The translations under genes were made by a program, and so were the position numbers. A stretch of DNA of 64,000 nucleotides. Source: Vandiemenella viatica (Eukaryota; Arthropoda; Insecta; Orthoptera; Morabidae). Below, in pieces: positions 1 through 10,699 of this stretch. The first letter of the stretch is position 1, and each line of letters opens with the position of its first letter. The DNA lies in NCBI GenBank assembly GCA_031002005.1, contig CM061921.1, positions 123,224,597 through 123,288,596 on the forward strand. Reading direction: 5' to 3'. The notes below the pieces were generated by a model. The model did not search any database, had not been told where the DNA came from, and saw nothing but the letters and a program-made list of their open reading frames with translations.

Positions 1-523
1 TACTTCTGGCGTCATGGAGTGGGGAGCCATGACTTCAATTCACGGGATTTCTGAAGGCACAATGGTAGGTCATGGTCCTGATGTGTTACCATTCTTGCGG
101 CAGTATTGTGCTGCTCATTCACACAAGGAACGTGTGTCTATGAACTGTCAGCGTGATGTTGAGGTACTCTCGTAGTTAGCAAGATCCCAAGATCTTTGCC
201 CGATTGAACATATGTGGGACCAGTTCGAACGTCAACTACTCAACTGTGCTATTATCCAGGATATCAAGGACCTGTTACAACCGTTGTGGGCTAGCTTGGC
301 TCAGGAGTGGATGCAATGGCTTTATGAAATCCTACCAAATCGAATCATTGCATGCATCGAGGCCAGAGGTAGTGTAACATCATACTGATAAGTGCGCTCA
401 TACTGCAAGTTCTTTGTAAATTTGACTTAATTTTGTAACCACTGAAATAACAATCAACCCGTGAAATTTCATTTCGTTTCCTCTTCCCCTTCCTGGTACT
501 TACATTTTTTTGTCAGGTATTGT
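1..523 (+). mobile_element. Tc1-like transposon, 3' part, degenerate
   Basis: Translating the plus strand from base 13 gives a recognisable C-terminal half of a Tc1-type DDE transposase: a VMEWGAM-like block, then a degraded region, then CPIEHMWDQFERQL (the PIEHVWD motif holding the last acidic residue) and a C-terminal LPNRIIACIEARG block ending at a stop near 390. A TAG stop near 172-174 breaks the frame, and the usual DNARPH block is replaced by unrelated residues. The tail to about 523 (pyrimidine-rich stretch, TTTTTTGTCAGG, then TA) resembles the terminal inverted repeat region of such elements. The 5' part lies outside the window. It cannot encode an active enzyme. Confidence 0.75.
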
Positions 524-1640
524 AATTGAGTATCGATGGAATCACGTATTTCACTTCGTATTTACTTTAATTTTTCTTTCCACATTGTTTTAATAACTTA
601 TCCAGTTTTGCTTTGTAAGGACCATTTCAGACACAAATTTATTCTTTTCTATATAATATTATGGTCTTTAATATGGACGGTATTTAGCTATCCCATTTAT
701 TGGTATATAAATTTTACAAGACGAATGACTGTGTGGAAAGAGCTCATTCTGGGAGATATCCTGTTCCAGAGTATGACGGTATTTATTCATTAATTGTATC
801 CTATTACAGTGCAGCCCAGCATCTAATGTCTACTTCAGGTCCATATTTTAATTATTACTACTTTTCCTTATACGTAGCATTTGGTTTAAGAAGTTAATAT
901 TTAGTTCGCGATGTGAGGCTACATTGAAAGAATTATATTAATGTTAGTATGTTGGCTATCACATAACTTACTAATTCATGCAAACGTAATTAAATACAAC
1001 CTACATTTACACAATTTTTTTCGAAAATTGCAGCACCTGGAAGGATTGGGCTGAATCACTCCAGAATCGGAGGATGTGTAAAACAATGGACATATAACAA
1101 CTGATGAAGGCTGCGGAAATAGTAGAAACATACAAGTAACAGCCGATATGTCTTGTCGACTTCAATATCAGTATGTGAGCGAGTTCTGACATGGCAGAAT
1201 GATTGGCCTCCGGAAAACAAGTTTGTGGCACATTTACGTTGCGGCTTGTACAGGGAACGCTGCTACAAATGTGATTCAGAGATGAAAATTAACAACAGAG
1301 CGGATGGCCGTAACGAATACAACAGCTTCGTCCACAACGGATGTGGACCCTGACTACTAGACTGGTGGCTATCAATAACGCGCCGAGTGTAAAAATTTTC
1401 TATTTTCGAATGATTCCCACTTCATCTTGCGCTACAATGATGGCCGCGTACAAGTTAAGGCAGACCTACACTGCCATCGCGTCACGTCACGTCACGTGTT
1501 ATTCCATAAAATAATGTGACCGACAAAAATGTGTGTGAAATTGTTTAGTTTGACTGTCAGGTGCATTGAAGTCACGTCCCATCACAGACCTCACGGGTGG
1601 TGTCAAGTTTTTATTTCCTGCGCGCGCACGTATTCTGGGA
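524..1640. other. No recognised gene
   Basis: AT-rich sequence with only short chance open frames. A small CGTCA run sits near 1483-1497. The last ten bases (1631-1640) are the left target duplication of the SINE that follows. Confidence 0.5.
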
Positions 1641-1869
1641 CCGAGTGTGGTGGGTAAGCGGTTAACGCTCTGGCCTCGCATTCGGTTCGAATCCACGTCC
1701 GGGCATCCAGATTTGGGTTTTCCATGGTTTCCCCAAATAACTCCAGGTGAATTCCGGGATGCTTCCTTCAAAATGCAGTGTCCGAATTCTTTCTCGTTCC
1801 TTGTTCCCAGTCCTTTCCCGCCTTTAATGACCTCGACGTCAACGATGGTAAAGCTATAAGCAAAAAATA
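1641..1869 (+). mobile_element. tRNA-derived SINE (family A), full length
   Basis: Head: CCGAGTGTGGTGGGTAAGCG and a box-B-like GGTTCGAATCC, the two internal RNA polymerase III promoter blocks of a tRNA. Body: conserved CCAGATTTGGGTTTTCC, CTCCAGGTGAATTC and CTCGACGTCAACG blocks, then a short A-rich tail. It is flanked by a 10-bp target duplication, TATTCTGGGA (1631-1640) and TATTCTGGAA (1870-1879). About ten bases are missing between the two promoter boxes compared with the other copies in this window. Confidence 0.9.
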
Positions 1870-1879
1870 TATTCTGGAA

Positions 1880-2600
1880 CCACCACGGTTAGTTAGCTTC
1901 CATTATTTACTGGCTTTAACAATTGGCGAGTTGCTTATAGCAAAAGTGAGAGAACATCTATGCATATCCAGCCATAGATCACCACATTATCGGGATCAAT
2001 TTATCCGACAAGCAGTTTGGGAAAAATCGGAAAACAATTAAATGTGTCATGTAATTACAGTTTCTTTTGGTATTTTTGTTGATCCTATTCAGTTTCTTTT
2101 CAGTTGGTATTCAACTGTTAGAATTTTTCTAATACGAATTTTGGAGATTAGGAAGAAACGAATCGGTAATTGAAGACCAGACATTTTTATTGTTATGTCT
2201 CTTTCTCATTTTCAAAACAAAACATTCAGTGATAGCCTTGTTGTTGGGTATACTGTTTCTTTAACTCATTTCTAATAAGCACGTGTAAGAAATCAAATCG
2301 TTCCTTACTCGTCCGGTAATAGATATGAAAAAGTCTCTAATCTTTTCGTAATTGTGGAAATAACCGAAGAAATTCGCCCAACTTTACACTCTTTAATTGA
2401 TATTATGTATCCAAAAACTACAATAACCTTTTTCTACATTGAGTGCCACAAAACAAGCAACAGTTACCAATTTTTCTTCCCTTTCCAAAAAGCTATTTGA
2501 TCTAATGCAAAACAAGAAAATCAGTCGACATAACAAAACATGACGTGAAGCAAGGTGACATCATACGATGGTTAAAATATTATATAGTGACGGCACACGA
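1880..2600. other. No recognised gene
   Basis: AT-rich sequence with only short chance open frames and no transposon motif that I can see. Confidence 0.5.
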
Positions 2601-2664
2601 GTTCACGCGACGTAACGGCAGCTGTCGGGTAGATTGCGGCATAGTGTGATGGTTTAGCGCGTCA

Positions 2665-2880
2665 TTGAATGTATATGCGACCTCGCCTCCTACGAACGGC
2701 ATCGCTACATCAGACCGAGGCACGGACAACGCCTGGCTACACGACGTGTACCACTGCTTCCCTGCCATAGAAACCGAATGGCAGTGTATTCACCAGAAGC
2801 ACATCCTTGCGCTCTTTGATTCCATGTCATGGCATCTGGAGACTCTGATTGCAACACGAGGTGGCTTCACACTGTACTGA
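2665..2880 (+). pseudogene. Tc1-like transposase C-terminus, fragment
   Basis: The plus-strand reading ends in HILALFDSMSWHLETLIATRG and then GGFTLY with a stop. This matches the usual C-terminal layout of Tc1 transposases, in which a FDSMP-type motif is followed by an IAARGG motif just before the stop. Upstream it keeps only a loose resemblance, and the DDE residues are not visible. The sequence is more GC-rich than its surroundings. It is a different subfamily from the fragment at 1-523. Confidence 0.55.
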
Positions 2881-2885
2881 ACTAT

Positions 2886-3535
2886 AGTGGGCAAAGTACA
2901 GTTCTGCAATTATAATCATTTGTCTATTGGGTATTAGATTGAGTAAATTTTGTTTTAATCAAACGTCTCTATGTTGTTATTGCAATTTTCGCAAACAGTA
3001 ACGTACATATAAGGTTATACGTACAGACTTGCACATATATATAACATACATACACTTTTACACACTTGTCCCACTTCGTGTCGGGTAATGTCTCCAGGGC
3101 GTAGAAGTTTCTTCATTCCATTCATCGAGATTTCCCGTAGTGTACTATTTAACATTTTGTTTATTATGTGTCTGATCAGCTTGCTTGATTACTATTCATT
3201 CAGGGAGAGTCATTGTTCGCTGCTTGCAGAGTCTGTTTCGAACATCTAAGAACTTTTCTATGGCTGCTTAGGAGGCTAGGTTACAAGTGGCTTTATAAAG
3301 TACCATGATTCCCGTACGTATAAAATACGCCTGCCTTGTAGTATTTGCTCTTCGTTCTGTTGTTGAAACGCTTTCCCATGCTACATGTTCCGAGTTCTAT
3401 CGTATCCGCCGTTGTCCACAGTTAGAATGCAAGCCTCGCACTGTAAGCTGAGAGCTGGAAGGTGAGGTTATGTGTTGTCATTCCATGATAGTACTGGGAG
3501 CACAACATTAACTTCATTTTTTAATTGTTTTGTTG
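2886..3535. other. No recognised gene
   Basis: No recognisable motif; only short open frames. A run of TGTTT/GTTT repeats begins near 3520. Confidence 0.5.
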
Positions 3536-3610
3536 TTTTGTTTGTTTGTTTGTTTATTGGCTTTAGGTTTTGATATACCATACAGCCAGCTTTATATACA
3601 TACACAAGCG
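3536..3610 (-). mobile_element. Probable SINE (family B) tail
   Basis: A T-rich run followed by GGCTTTAGGTTTTGATATAC and CATACAGCCAGC resembles the 3' end of the minus-strand SINE at 5830-6033, which has a poly-T run then GGCATTTGGCTACGACGC and CATACAGCCAGCGC. The head is absent, so this would be a truncated copy. Confidence 0.4.
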
Positions 3611-4820
3611 TTTTGTTTCATTAGCTTTGGGATTGTTTTATTACATTAAATGTATATTTCTCTATTTTTTATAAAGTCTCTAATAATAGTGTATATTTTC
3701 CTGTTGTTAGATGCAGGTAGTCCGGTGATACTTGTTGGGAGCGGCTGTCCTGCTCTCACTAGGGAGTTGATGAATGATAGCTGCTGCTGTCGGTATAGGG
3801 AGCACCTGAAGAACGTATGGTTCAGATCTCACGTTGATTGCCCATCACATAGGCAGAGTGGTGTATCTACTGCGTGGATGCGATATAGGTGTTTCCGGAA
3901 CGCACCATGGTTAAACCTCATACGAGTAATGGGTGTTATGAAGTCCAACATTAATTTACTTTTTACTCGGAGCGAAGTAACTGAAAAAAAATTTATCAAT
4001 AATTGGTCTCTTTCCTGCGAAAGACACAGAAAATAATGTTCCAGTAACTAGAAACACATAGTTTGTCAATTAATTAACCCATTTTCCACGAAAACAATTT
4101 TACTATCCACACTTAAGTATTGCTATTTAGGGGGAGTCAGTCTAGGAGGGGAAGGGTTGGACGTGGGCGAGGGGAATGGAGGGCTAGTAGAGTCAGTTAG
4201 AACACGCAACACAGGTCTGAGTGGCAGTACCTAGACGCAAATTTACTTACAGATGTCACGCTGGATTTTCAACACCACTCGTTGATAAAATAATTCTAAT
4301 TTTGTTCTGTCAAGTGAATTTCAAAGCAACTCTAATTTTAGTGCTCACTGAACTATTATTTCAAGCTCAAAGAGTGAAGTGGTGTTGTACAATAAACTTT
4401 AAGACGCATATTGAAAATGTTTTTCCAACGTGATTTCACTATTGAATGAATTATAGAAATGTTTTAAGCATTTCAAAGAGTCATTCCTTGGTAATGTAGA
4501 AAGAAAGGTGACGACACTGGAGAGAAAAAAGCAAAAAATGTATCTCTTCTTGTTTTTTTTTTACGCGGCAGGTATGGTTTATTCTGTTTTATCAATAAAT
4601 GAACACTGCTGAATGTTATAAGGAAATACTTCTAGTTACACCTAAGGAAGAAAAATATCCCTGACTGTACCTGAGAAAGAAGTGTTTTTTAATCATATGC
4701 AGGAGTGGCTAGTGTCAACACTTCATTCAGAATATTTATAATTATTGAAAACTACATAACGCAATTATTGTTTTGTTTTTTTAAAATTAAATACGCCGCG
4801 ATAAATTTAACGATAACATA
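3611..4820. other. No recognised gene
   Basis: A 128-codon open frame (3650-4036, plus) shows no motif I recognise, and its composition does not stand out. The rest is AT-rich. I see nothing else in this stretch. Confidence 0.45.
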
Positions 4821-4890
4821 AATCAACATCAACATCCATACTCTGCAAATCACAAACATTGTGGGTGGCAGAGGGTGCTAAGCACCAATC

Positions 4891-5403
4891 CTAAACCCGC
4901 GCATTCCAATCCCGAATAGCACAAGGAAACAAAGAATACATAAAAGCATCAGTACGGCTTCTTATTTCTCGAATCTTATCCGTCCACTCAATACGACCTA
5001 AATAGTTTGGTCGAAGTAGTATTTCATTGCATTCGTTATTTAAAGATTTTCGCATTTTATCCAATAAATTCAAACGCAAACTACTTCGTCTGTCTTACAA
5101 ACTATCCCAGCCCAATCTATGTATCAATTCTGTGACGCTTTCATAAGGGCTGTAGCAAACAGTCACGAATCGAGCGGTTCTCCTCTGCACCCTCTCCACC
5201 GAGTCGATTAGGCCCTTGCGATAAGGATCCCTAACTCCACAACAGTAATCCAGATGCGGACACACTATTGTTTTATACGCTATCTCCTTTGTATGAGCAT
5301 TACAGTTCCTCAAAATACGACATATAAATCGCAATTTAGAATTAGCTTTACCTACGACGAAAGTTATGTGCAAGTCCCATTTCATGTTGCTTTGTACTAT
5401 CAC
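4891..5403 (-). pseudogene. LINE ORF2 C-terminal region
   Basis: Two adjacent open frames (5095-5403 and 4891-5079) read as the region after the RT palm. The first has KLRFICRILRNCN, a CPHLDYCCGVRDPY block and RVQRRTARFV. The second ends in NLLDKMRKS and RSRTDAFMYSLFPCAIRDWN, the usual end of ORF2 in these LINEs (FPRTIRDWN-type). The two frames are offset by a frameshift near 5090. Confidence 0.75.
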
Positions 5404-5639
5404 CCCCAGATACTTCAGGGAATCAACCGTGTCTACAGCTGATTTGTTTATTTTGTACTAGTGGGCTAACTCATTCTTTTTGTTACTTATTCGCATTGCG
5501 TTGCGCTTTTTGCAATTAGGTGTAATCTGCCATTTAAGGCACCAATCGGAAATCACACTGAACTTTTAAGCAATCGTCGGAGCACCTTATTTCCCTATAG
5601 ATAACTGCATCGTCGGCAAACAATCGCAACCAGTATCTG

Positions 5640-6480
5640 AAGTTTTCACCGAGATAGTTTATAAATATTAAGAAAAGAAGTGGTCCTATTACACTTCCTT
5701 GAGGAACTCCCGAAGTAAAATCTATCTTAGCAGAGGTTTTCCCGTCAACAACGACATATTGAGATCGAACAGTTAGAAAATCATGTATCCAATCGAAAAT
5801 CTGATGCGGATTACCGTATGCTCGAATCTTTTTTTTTTTTAATTGGCATTTGGCTACGACGCCATACAGCCAGCGCTATGTAATTTTGTAGTTTGCAAGT
5901 ATGTATTGGATCACTCGATGTATTATAGATTCTCCGAGGTATAGACGACACAAGACAAACACAACACTTAATTAAAACCACCCATGCCCGAAGCCGGACT
6001 CGAACCGGCGACCCCTGCAACGCGAGGCTAGCTGCTCGAATCTTCGCTAAAAGTCGGTTGTGTGGTACAGAGTGAAAAGTTTTCTGAAAATCCAAGAAAA
6101 TTGCTAAAACTTGTGAACATGCATCGATAACTTTCATTACGTCATGGGAAAATTAGGCCAATTGTGTTTCACACGATCTCTTCTTCCTAAATCTGTGTTG
6201 ACACGGTGTAAGTACCTCGTTCTCATCTATAAATGTCATAATGTTAGTGCATATAACGCGCTCCAGAATTCTACTGCACACAGATGTTAGAGATATAGGT
6301 CGATAATTCCTAGCATCACTCCGATCTCCTTTCTTAAAAACGGGAATTACCTGGGCTATTTTCCAGCTACAAGGTCCTTTTTTCTCTTAAGATTTACGGA
6401 ATATATCTGACAGAAATGGTTCAGTTTCCTCTGCGTATTCAGAAAATACTCTTACTGGTATACCATCGGAACCTGGCGCT
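5640..6480 (-). pseudogene. LINE reverse transcriptase, interrupted by a SINE
   Basis: Minus-strand blocks match RT motifs in order. The KAPGSDGI-like block lies near 6470, the NYRPISLTS-like block near 6290, and IFLDFQKTFHSVPHNRLLAK near 6040-6100. The GVPQGSVIGPLLF-like block lies near 5690. FDS of the canonical catalytic block is FHS here. The SINE at 5830-6033 splits the domain between the FDFQK block and the following IRxYG block. Several stops and frameshifts are present. Confidence 0.7.
5830..6033 (-). mobile_element. SINE (family B), 5' truncated, inside LINE
   Basis: On the minus strand it starts inside the tRNA-like head (CTCGCGTTGCAGGGGTCGCC, then box-B-like GGTTCGAGTCC), continues through GGGCATGGGTGG and ends in a poly-A (poly-T on plus at 5830-5840). 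Direct repeats GCTCGAATCT flank it at 5820-5829 and 6034-6043. The sister LINE near 55,000 has the uninterrupted form, GCTCGAAGCTTCGCT, confirming the empty site. A related fuller copy lies at 53691-53910. Confidence 0.9.
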
Positions 6481-6901
6481 TTACCCCACTTCAGGAGCTT
6501 TAATTACTTTACAATACCTACGCTATCAGTCTCTATCGGATCCATCTCTAATTCCACGCGATGTGGTAAAGTGGGGTGTTTTCCATGTTTTCGTGCATGA
6601 ATGAATTTTTGAATTCGGTGTTAAATACGGTACCCTTGTGGCGGCTGTCGTCTACTTCCCGTCCGTCTATTATTAGAACTGGCTTATTGTTTCCATTACA
6701 ACTAACCTTTTTATATACGACCAAATTTTTTTAAGGTTTTCGATGAGGCTCTTAGAGAGAGAATTGCAAAGAAAGTCATTAAAGGCCTTACGCATCAGAT
6801 TCTTAACATGTTTCCTTATCTCCTCTAACTTATCTCAATCAGTCCGATGCTTCGTCCTTTTTAATCGTGCATGTATCTTCCTTTGCTTTTTGAGTAACCT
6901 T

Positions 6902-7339
6902 TTAACATACCGTGTATGTCATTGGGGTCATTCCCTTCCCTGATTGTCCGTTTCGGTATATTTGCATGACCATCCAATCCCTGACTATACATATGAATCG
7001 ATGCCACCTCTCTTCAACGCTGCCTTTTGAGACTATGAAGGTATGGTAATTATGCCTCAAATACGTTCTAAAACACTCTTTTGAAGCCTCCTCGAATCTG
7101 TAAACGATCCTTTCTTTTATCTTTTTGCGCGTGGCTGTTAATTTTAGTGTAGCAATTACAGCTTTGTGATCACTTATTACCGCGGTGGTAGAAATATCCA
7201 TGAACAATTCAGGCCTATTTGTAAAGAGAATATCTAGAATATTTTCGTTACCATTGAGACATCGCGTTGTTTCAGTTACAAGCTGCCCGAAAGTGTGATC
7301 TGAGAAAAGGTCTAGAACGATTTCTTCACCAACTAGCAT
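6902..7339 (-). pseudogene. LINE endonuclease end and linker
   Basis: A 145-codon open frame contains ILDILFTNRPELF then VISDHKAVIATLKL. The SDH motif is the last catalytic block of the AP-like endonuclease that nicks target DNA to start target-primed reverse transcription. The following residues (YRFEEASKECFRTYLRHN and on) are typical linker sequence between EN and RT. The N-terminal endonuclease motifs are missing, since the element is 5' truncated near 7440. It ends in a stop before the RT, so the polyprotein is not continuous. Confidence 0.75.
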
Positions 7340-7440
7340 TATTATATGGCCTGGAAATTGCGGAGCTATAGTATTTGCATTATTCCTTAAGGTCTCGACA
7401 ATATTTACGCTTTCGTATGGTGGACGTTAGAAGGAGCCTA

Positions 7441-7899
7441 TCACAAGTTTAGTTTTTCAGTTGCCGTAACACGTCGAGCTCATGGTGAACTAGCTTTATC
7501 AGACATATAGTTACAGTTTACGCCTCGTCGACGTCGAGGTCATTAGAGGCGGGATAGGACTGAGGGCAGGGAATAACCCGAAAAGCGCGACAGCTGCAAG
7601 CCATGCAAGTTTAACTTTCATTTCTATATTTATTTTTGAAACATAATTTAGACTTTCTGACTATCCAGACAGCTGTATGCCTTTTCTAAACCAGTTGGAG
7701 AACATATTCTATACTGCGGTAAGGACGACAGAAGGCAAACTCTACGAAGAAGAGTGAACTCTCTAAAAGTAAACACTGAAACAGCACATGACCTCGCTGC
7801 AAACGAACATTTAAAATAAATATATGAGTACTTCGACACTTGAGTCAGATAACTATTCTAGTTTACTACCAGTATCGCATGTACGTTAATGCTACACTG
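7441..7899. other. No recognised gene
   Basis: No clear motif. The segment 7441-7600 may still belong to the LINE's upstream flank. One short open frame (7648-7839, minus) is not recognised. Confidence 0.4.
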
Positions 7900-8560
7900 A
7901 AGTGCTGCAACTAGTGATATCGTATTCGCTCCCCTCTTGCGGCAACATGGTGTGGCATTGACTAACCAAGTCGTCGGAAATATTCAGCCTTGATATCTCT
8001 GCAGCCGTTCATAATTGTAAATGTGTTACCACTGCAGAATGTCGTACAAGAACTGACCTTTCGATCACATTCCAACCGAATTCTAAAACGGATTCATATC
8101 TGGCGACCTAAGTGGACAAATATTTCGTTATAATTGTCCCAAATGTTCCAGTCATGAACAATTTATGATCAGTGACGTGGCGCATTGTCGTCCATTGTTG
8201 TACTGCACCATAAACTTGGAAATCGATTTTTTTTTTCTGAAACACTGTATTTTCGACCTTACCGCATCAGAAGACTAGGAATGGGGTAGATCCTCTCACT
8301 ATGTTCATTTTGATTGAAATTCTTTGGCTGAATATCGTGGTCCTCCCATATCATTGTAAATTAATCATTAGAATGATACTCAACTATTGCCACCACTAAT
8401 AGATGAACCAATCCCGGACGTCCTGAACTGTGATCCAATAGCCGGTCTCTTTTTTGCAATGAAACATACCTCGAAATTCCTTCATTCAGGCATTCATCTG
8501 ACTGCACACATTTGAGCATCCATCTTTAGTCTTAATACTTTGCGCTTCGGCAATGTAGAT
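7900..8560 (-). pseudogene. Decayed Tc1/mariner-like transposase
   Basis: On the minus strand near 8165-8195 a block reads MDDNAPRHVT, close to the DDNARPH motif that carries the second catalytic aspartate of Tc1/mariner enzymes. About 20 residues later, near 8085-8110, SPDMNPF matches the SPDLNPIE motif that precedes the last acidic residue. The reading frame has many stops and shifts. No terminal repeats could be placed. Confidence 0.5.
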
Positions 8561-8698
8561 TTTCAAACATTTTTTGTATGTTAGTTTAGTTGATGCCACT
8601 TGTGGTTATTTGAAATGAGATCTTTCAGTGTTCTGTCGTTGAAGTAGATTCTAGAGCATATGCAACATCTGACTCTCTGGTCGTATAATTTCCTTCTA

Positions 8699-9171
8699 CA
8701 GGGTGTCCAGAAAAGGACTCCCTGATTTCAAAATTAAATATCTCGAAAACAAAGATCGATACAGGAATGCAGTAAACGGTATGTTTATCGTGACAGCTGT
8801 AAGAAGTGTATTCAGCAGTTTGAAATAATAGTTACAAAAGCTGTTAACAGATGGCGCTGTAATCGCCATATGTAATGCCTAAATAGTGATCCGGAGCTCA
8901 GGGTAGTGCCAATGGTGAACATTTTGAAAACATTGTGATGTGATTGTTTGCAAAGATTGTTTTCATACGAGTATTTCACTTATGTATGCTGATATGAGCT
9001 GTACAGCGTACAGCGCCATCTGTTAGCAGCTTTTGTAACTATTATTTCACACTGCTGTATACACTTCTTACAGCTGTCACAATAAACATACCGTTTACTG
9101 CATTCCTCTATCGATCTTTGTTTTCGAGATATTTAATTTTGAAATCAGGGAGTCCTGTTCTGGACACCCTG
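8699..9171. mobile_element. MITE with ~160-bp inverted arms, TA duplication
   Basis: The element begins CAGGGTGTCCAGAAAAGGAC and ends with the near-exact reverse complement (GTCCTGTTCTGGACACCCTG). The two arms (8699 to about 8862 and about 9009 to 9171) differ at only about six sites by eye. They are separated by about 145 unrelated bases. TA dinucleotides sit on both sides (8697-8698 and 9172-9173), the target duplication of Tc1/mariner elements. It has no coding capacity, so it is presumably non-autonomous. Confidence 0.9.
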
Positions 9172-9173
9172 TA

Positions 9174-10584
9174 TATTCCTTTAGCTTCTCAGCTTCTTCT
9201 TCTTAGATAGATAGACTATCATCAGCGATTTTACACTATTTTGGAGAAGTGCAAAATCAACTACATTAACATCAAAGATGCTGGTGGGACTGAATCTATT
9301 GGATAGAGGCAGGTAAAAGGAAAATATAATGAAACTGTATGATAGAAATGTAAATAATGTTTTGCGTTGGTATATATATATGCTGCTTTTGCTCTAGATT
9401 CTATTTAAACACCAAAAGTTTATAAGATGAAATCTCAAATAATCCCTTTCTGAAAGCTAACACCCATAATATGTTTCTAACACAGAATGAATAGATCACA
9501 GTGCTTCAGAGCGGGGAACCTTCAAAGAAAACAGTAAAAAAAATTTAAATGTAGCGTTGTAGAAGTTATTCACATTTTGCTGCCAGATGAGGTATGAAAT
9601 AATATGTTTTGGAAATCGTGGCCAATGAGATTCTTCAGTTCTGCTTTTCACGTTGGTCTCAACGTTTCTTCAATCTACAACGATGTCGCTATAAAAATAC
9701 ATTCAGATAAAAAGATATTTGAATTTTAAATTACTTCAACCACTTCCATTTAGTGACAGGATCTTTTCCGCGTTTTCGGCTTTAGTCATGACTGGGCGGC
9801 GGGATCCGAACAACTGAACTTCCGGGACAACTGGCACGAGCAAATTAAAGTCAGTAAAATTCGTTTACACGAAGTGAATAGAACCCGTGACACTCTCATT
9901 TTTTTCCATCTGGAAATACAACGTGTGCCACATTTTCATAGCTCCTAACACAAATATATATGCAATAATAAAGAATGCCCAAAAAGTGAGCATGTGAGAA
10001 AAGAAAATCGATGCTGGCTGCAGACTCAAAGTCGGAAACTTGCAGTTGCGAGTCCTCACTCCTTACCAAGAGGACACGGGTCACATAGACAGTAGTTGAA
10101 CGTTAGTACAATAAACGCCAACTTAAAATCATGTTTCTGCTATTAGCTTGCAGAATAATATGTATTTATAAAATTAATCATTTTTTATTATCTTTCATTT
10201 CCTTTTAGTCCGAAAGTGATACCGCCCCATAGCCTTGGTTATTTCAAAAACTGAGGAGCCATCAATAGCGCGATAAATTGAAAAAGATTCGATGGTATTT
10301 CTTTTCATTCAAACTTTTGCAAGTGATAAAGTTGTCAATCATATTATGAAGTATCACCATGACATATTAATTTGAAATACGCGTACAATCAAACTACTGT
10401 GACTCTTTGGTTATATTATTCTGGAAACGTCTAAAAAGATTAAACACCATGCCTACTTAACTTTTTTTGTCATATATTTCTGATGTTGAAATAACAAAAG
10501 AAATCGCTTCTTTTCTGTTATTTAATTTTTCACTATTCCGAACTATGTTACTGCAATGCAGTGTTGTTGTAGGCCATTTTTGCG
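9174..10584. other. No recognised gene
   Basis: AT-rich sequence. Two overlapping short frames on the minus strand (9865-10084) are not recognised and look like chance. Confidence 0.45.
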
Positions 10585-10690
10585 CAGTTTCTCAGTAAAT
10601 TAAATGATAAAATTACGCCAATGCAACTGTATTTGTAGCTTTATTACCGTACGAGTTTCACCTCTCATCGAGGCATCATCAGCGACGAAA
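10585..10690 (-). repeat. Repeat with hammerhead-like core (CTGATGA..GAAAC)
   Basis: On the minus strand a CTGATGA is followed by a short self-complementary segment (CCTC-GATGA-GAGG) and then GAAAC, the core order of a hammerhead ribozyme. After it comes TCGTACGGTAATAAAG and GTTGCATTGGCGT. A diverged relative (TGATGCCTGGATGAGG, then GAAACGCG, then GTAGCATTGCCGTTC) lies in the foldback element at 44123-44362. Hammerhead motifs are known in Penelope-like elements and in some cricket satellites. A proper stem I is not obvious here, so catalysis is not claimed. Confidence 0.5.
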
Positions 10691-10699
10691 ATATTTTAA

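Larger units (their letters stand above)
4824..7440 (-). mobile_element. Non-LTR retrotransposon (LINE), decayed copy 1
   Basis: Read on the minus strand, the element runs from an endonuclease remnant (6902-7339) through a reverse transcriptase region (about 5640-6480) to a C-terminal region (4891-5403) and a 3' end at about 4824. The 3' end has a GGTGCTTAGCACC hairpin (4874-4886) and a TGATGT-type hexamer tail. The order EN, RT, C-terminal domain and the FLDFQK and SDHKAV motifs place it with apurinic-endonuclease LINEs of the Jockey/CR1-like group. Frames are broken repeatedly, and a SINE interrupts the RT at 5830-6033. A sister copy lies at 54530-57139. Confidence 0.85.

Noticed and set aside
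3650..4036. A 128-codon host gene
   Set aside because: No domain, no homology I recognise and no splice context; chance open frames of this length occur in 64 kb.
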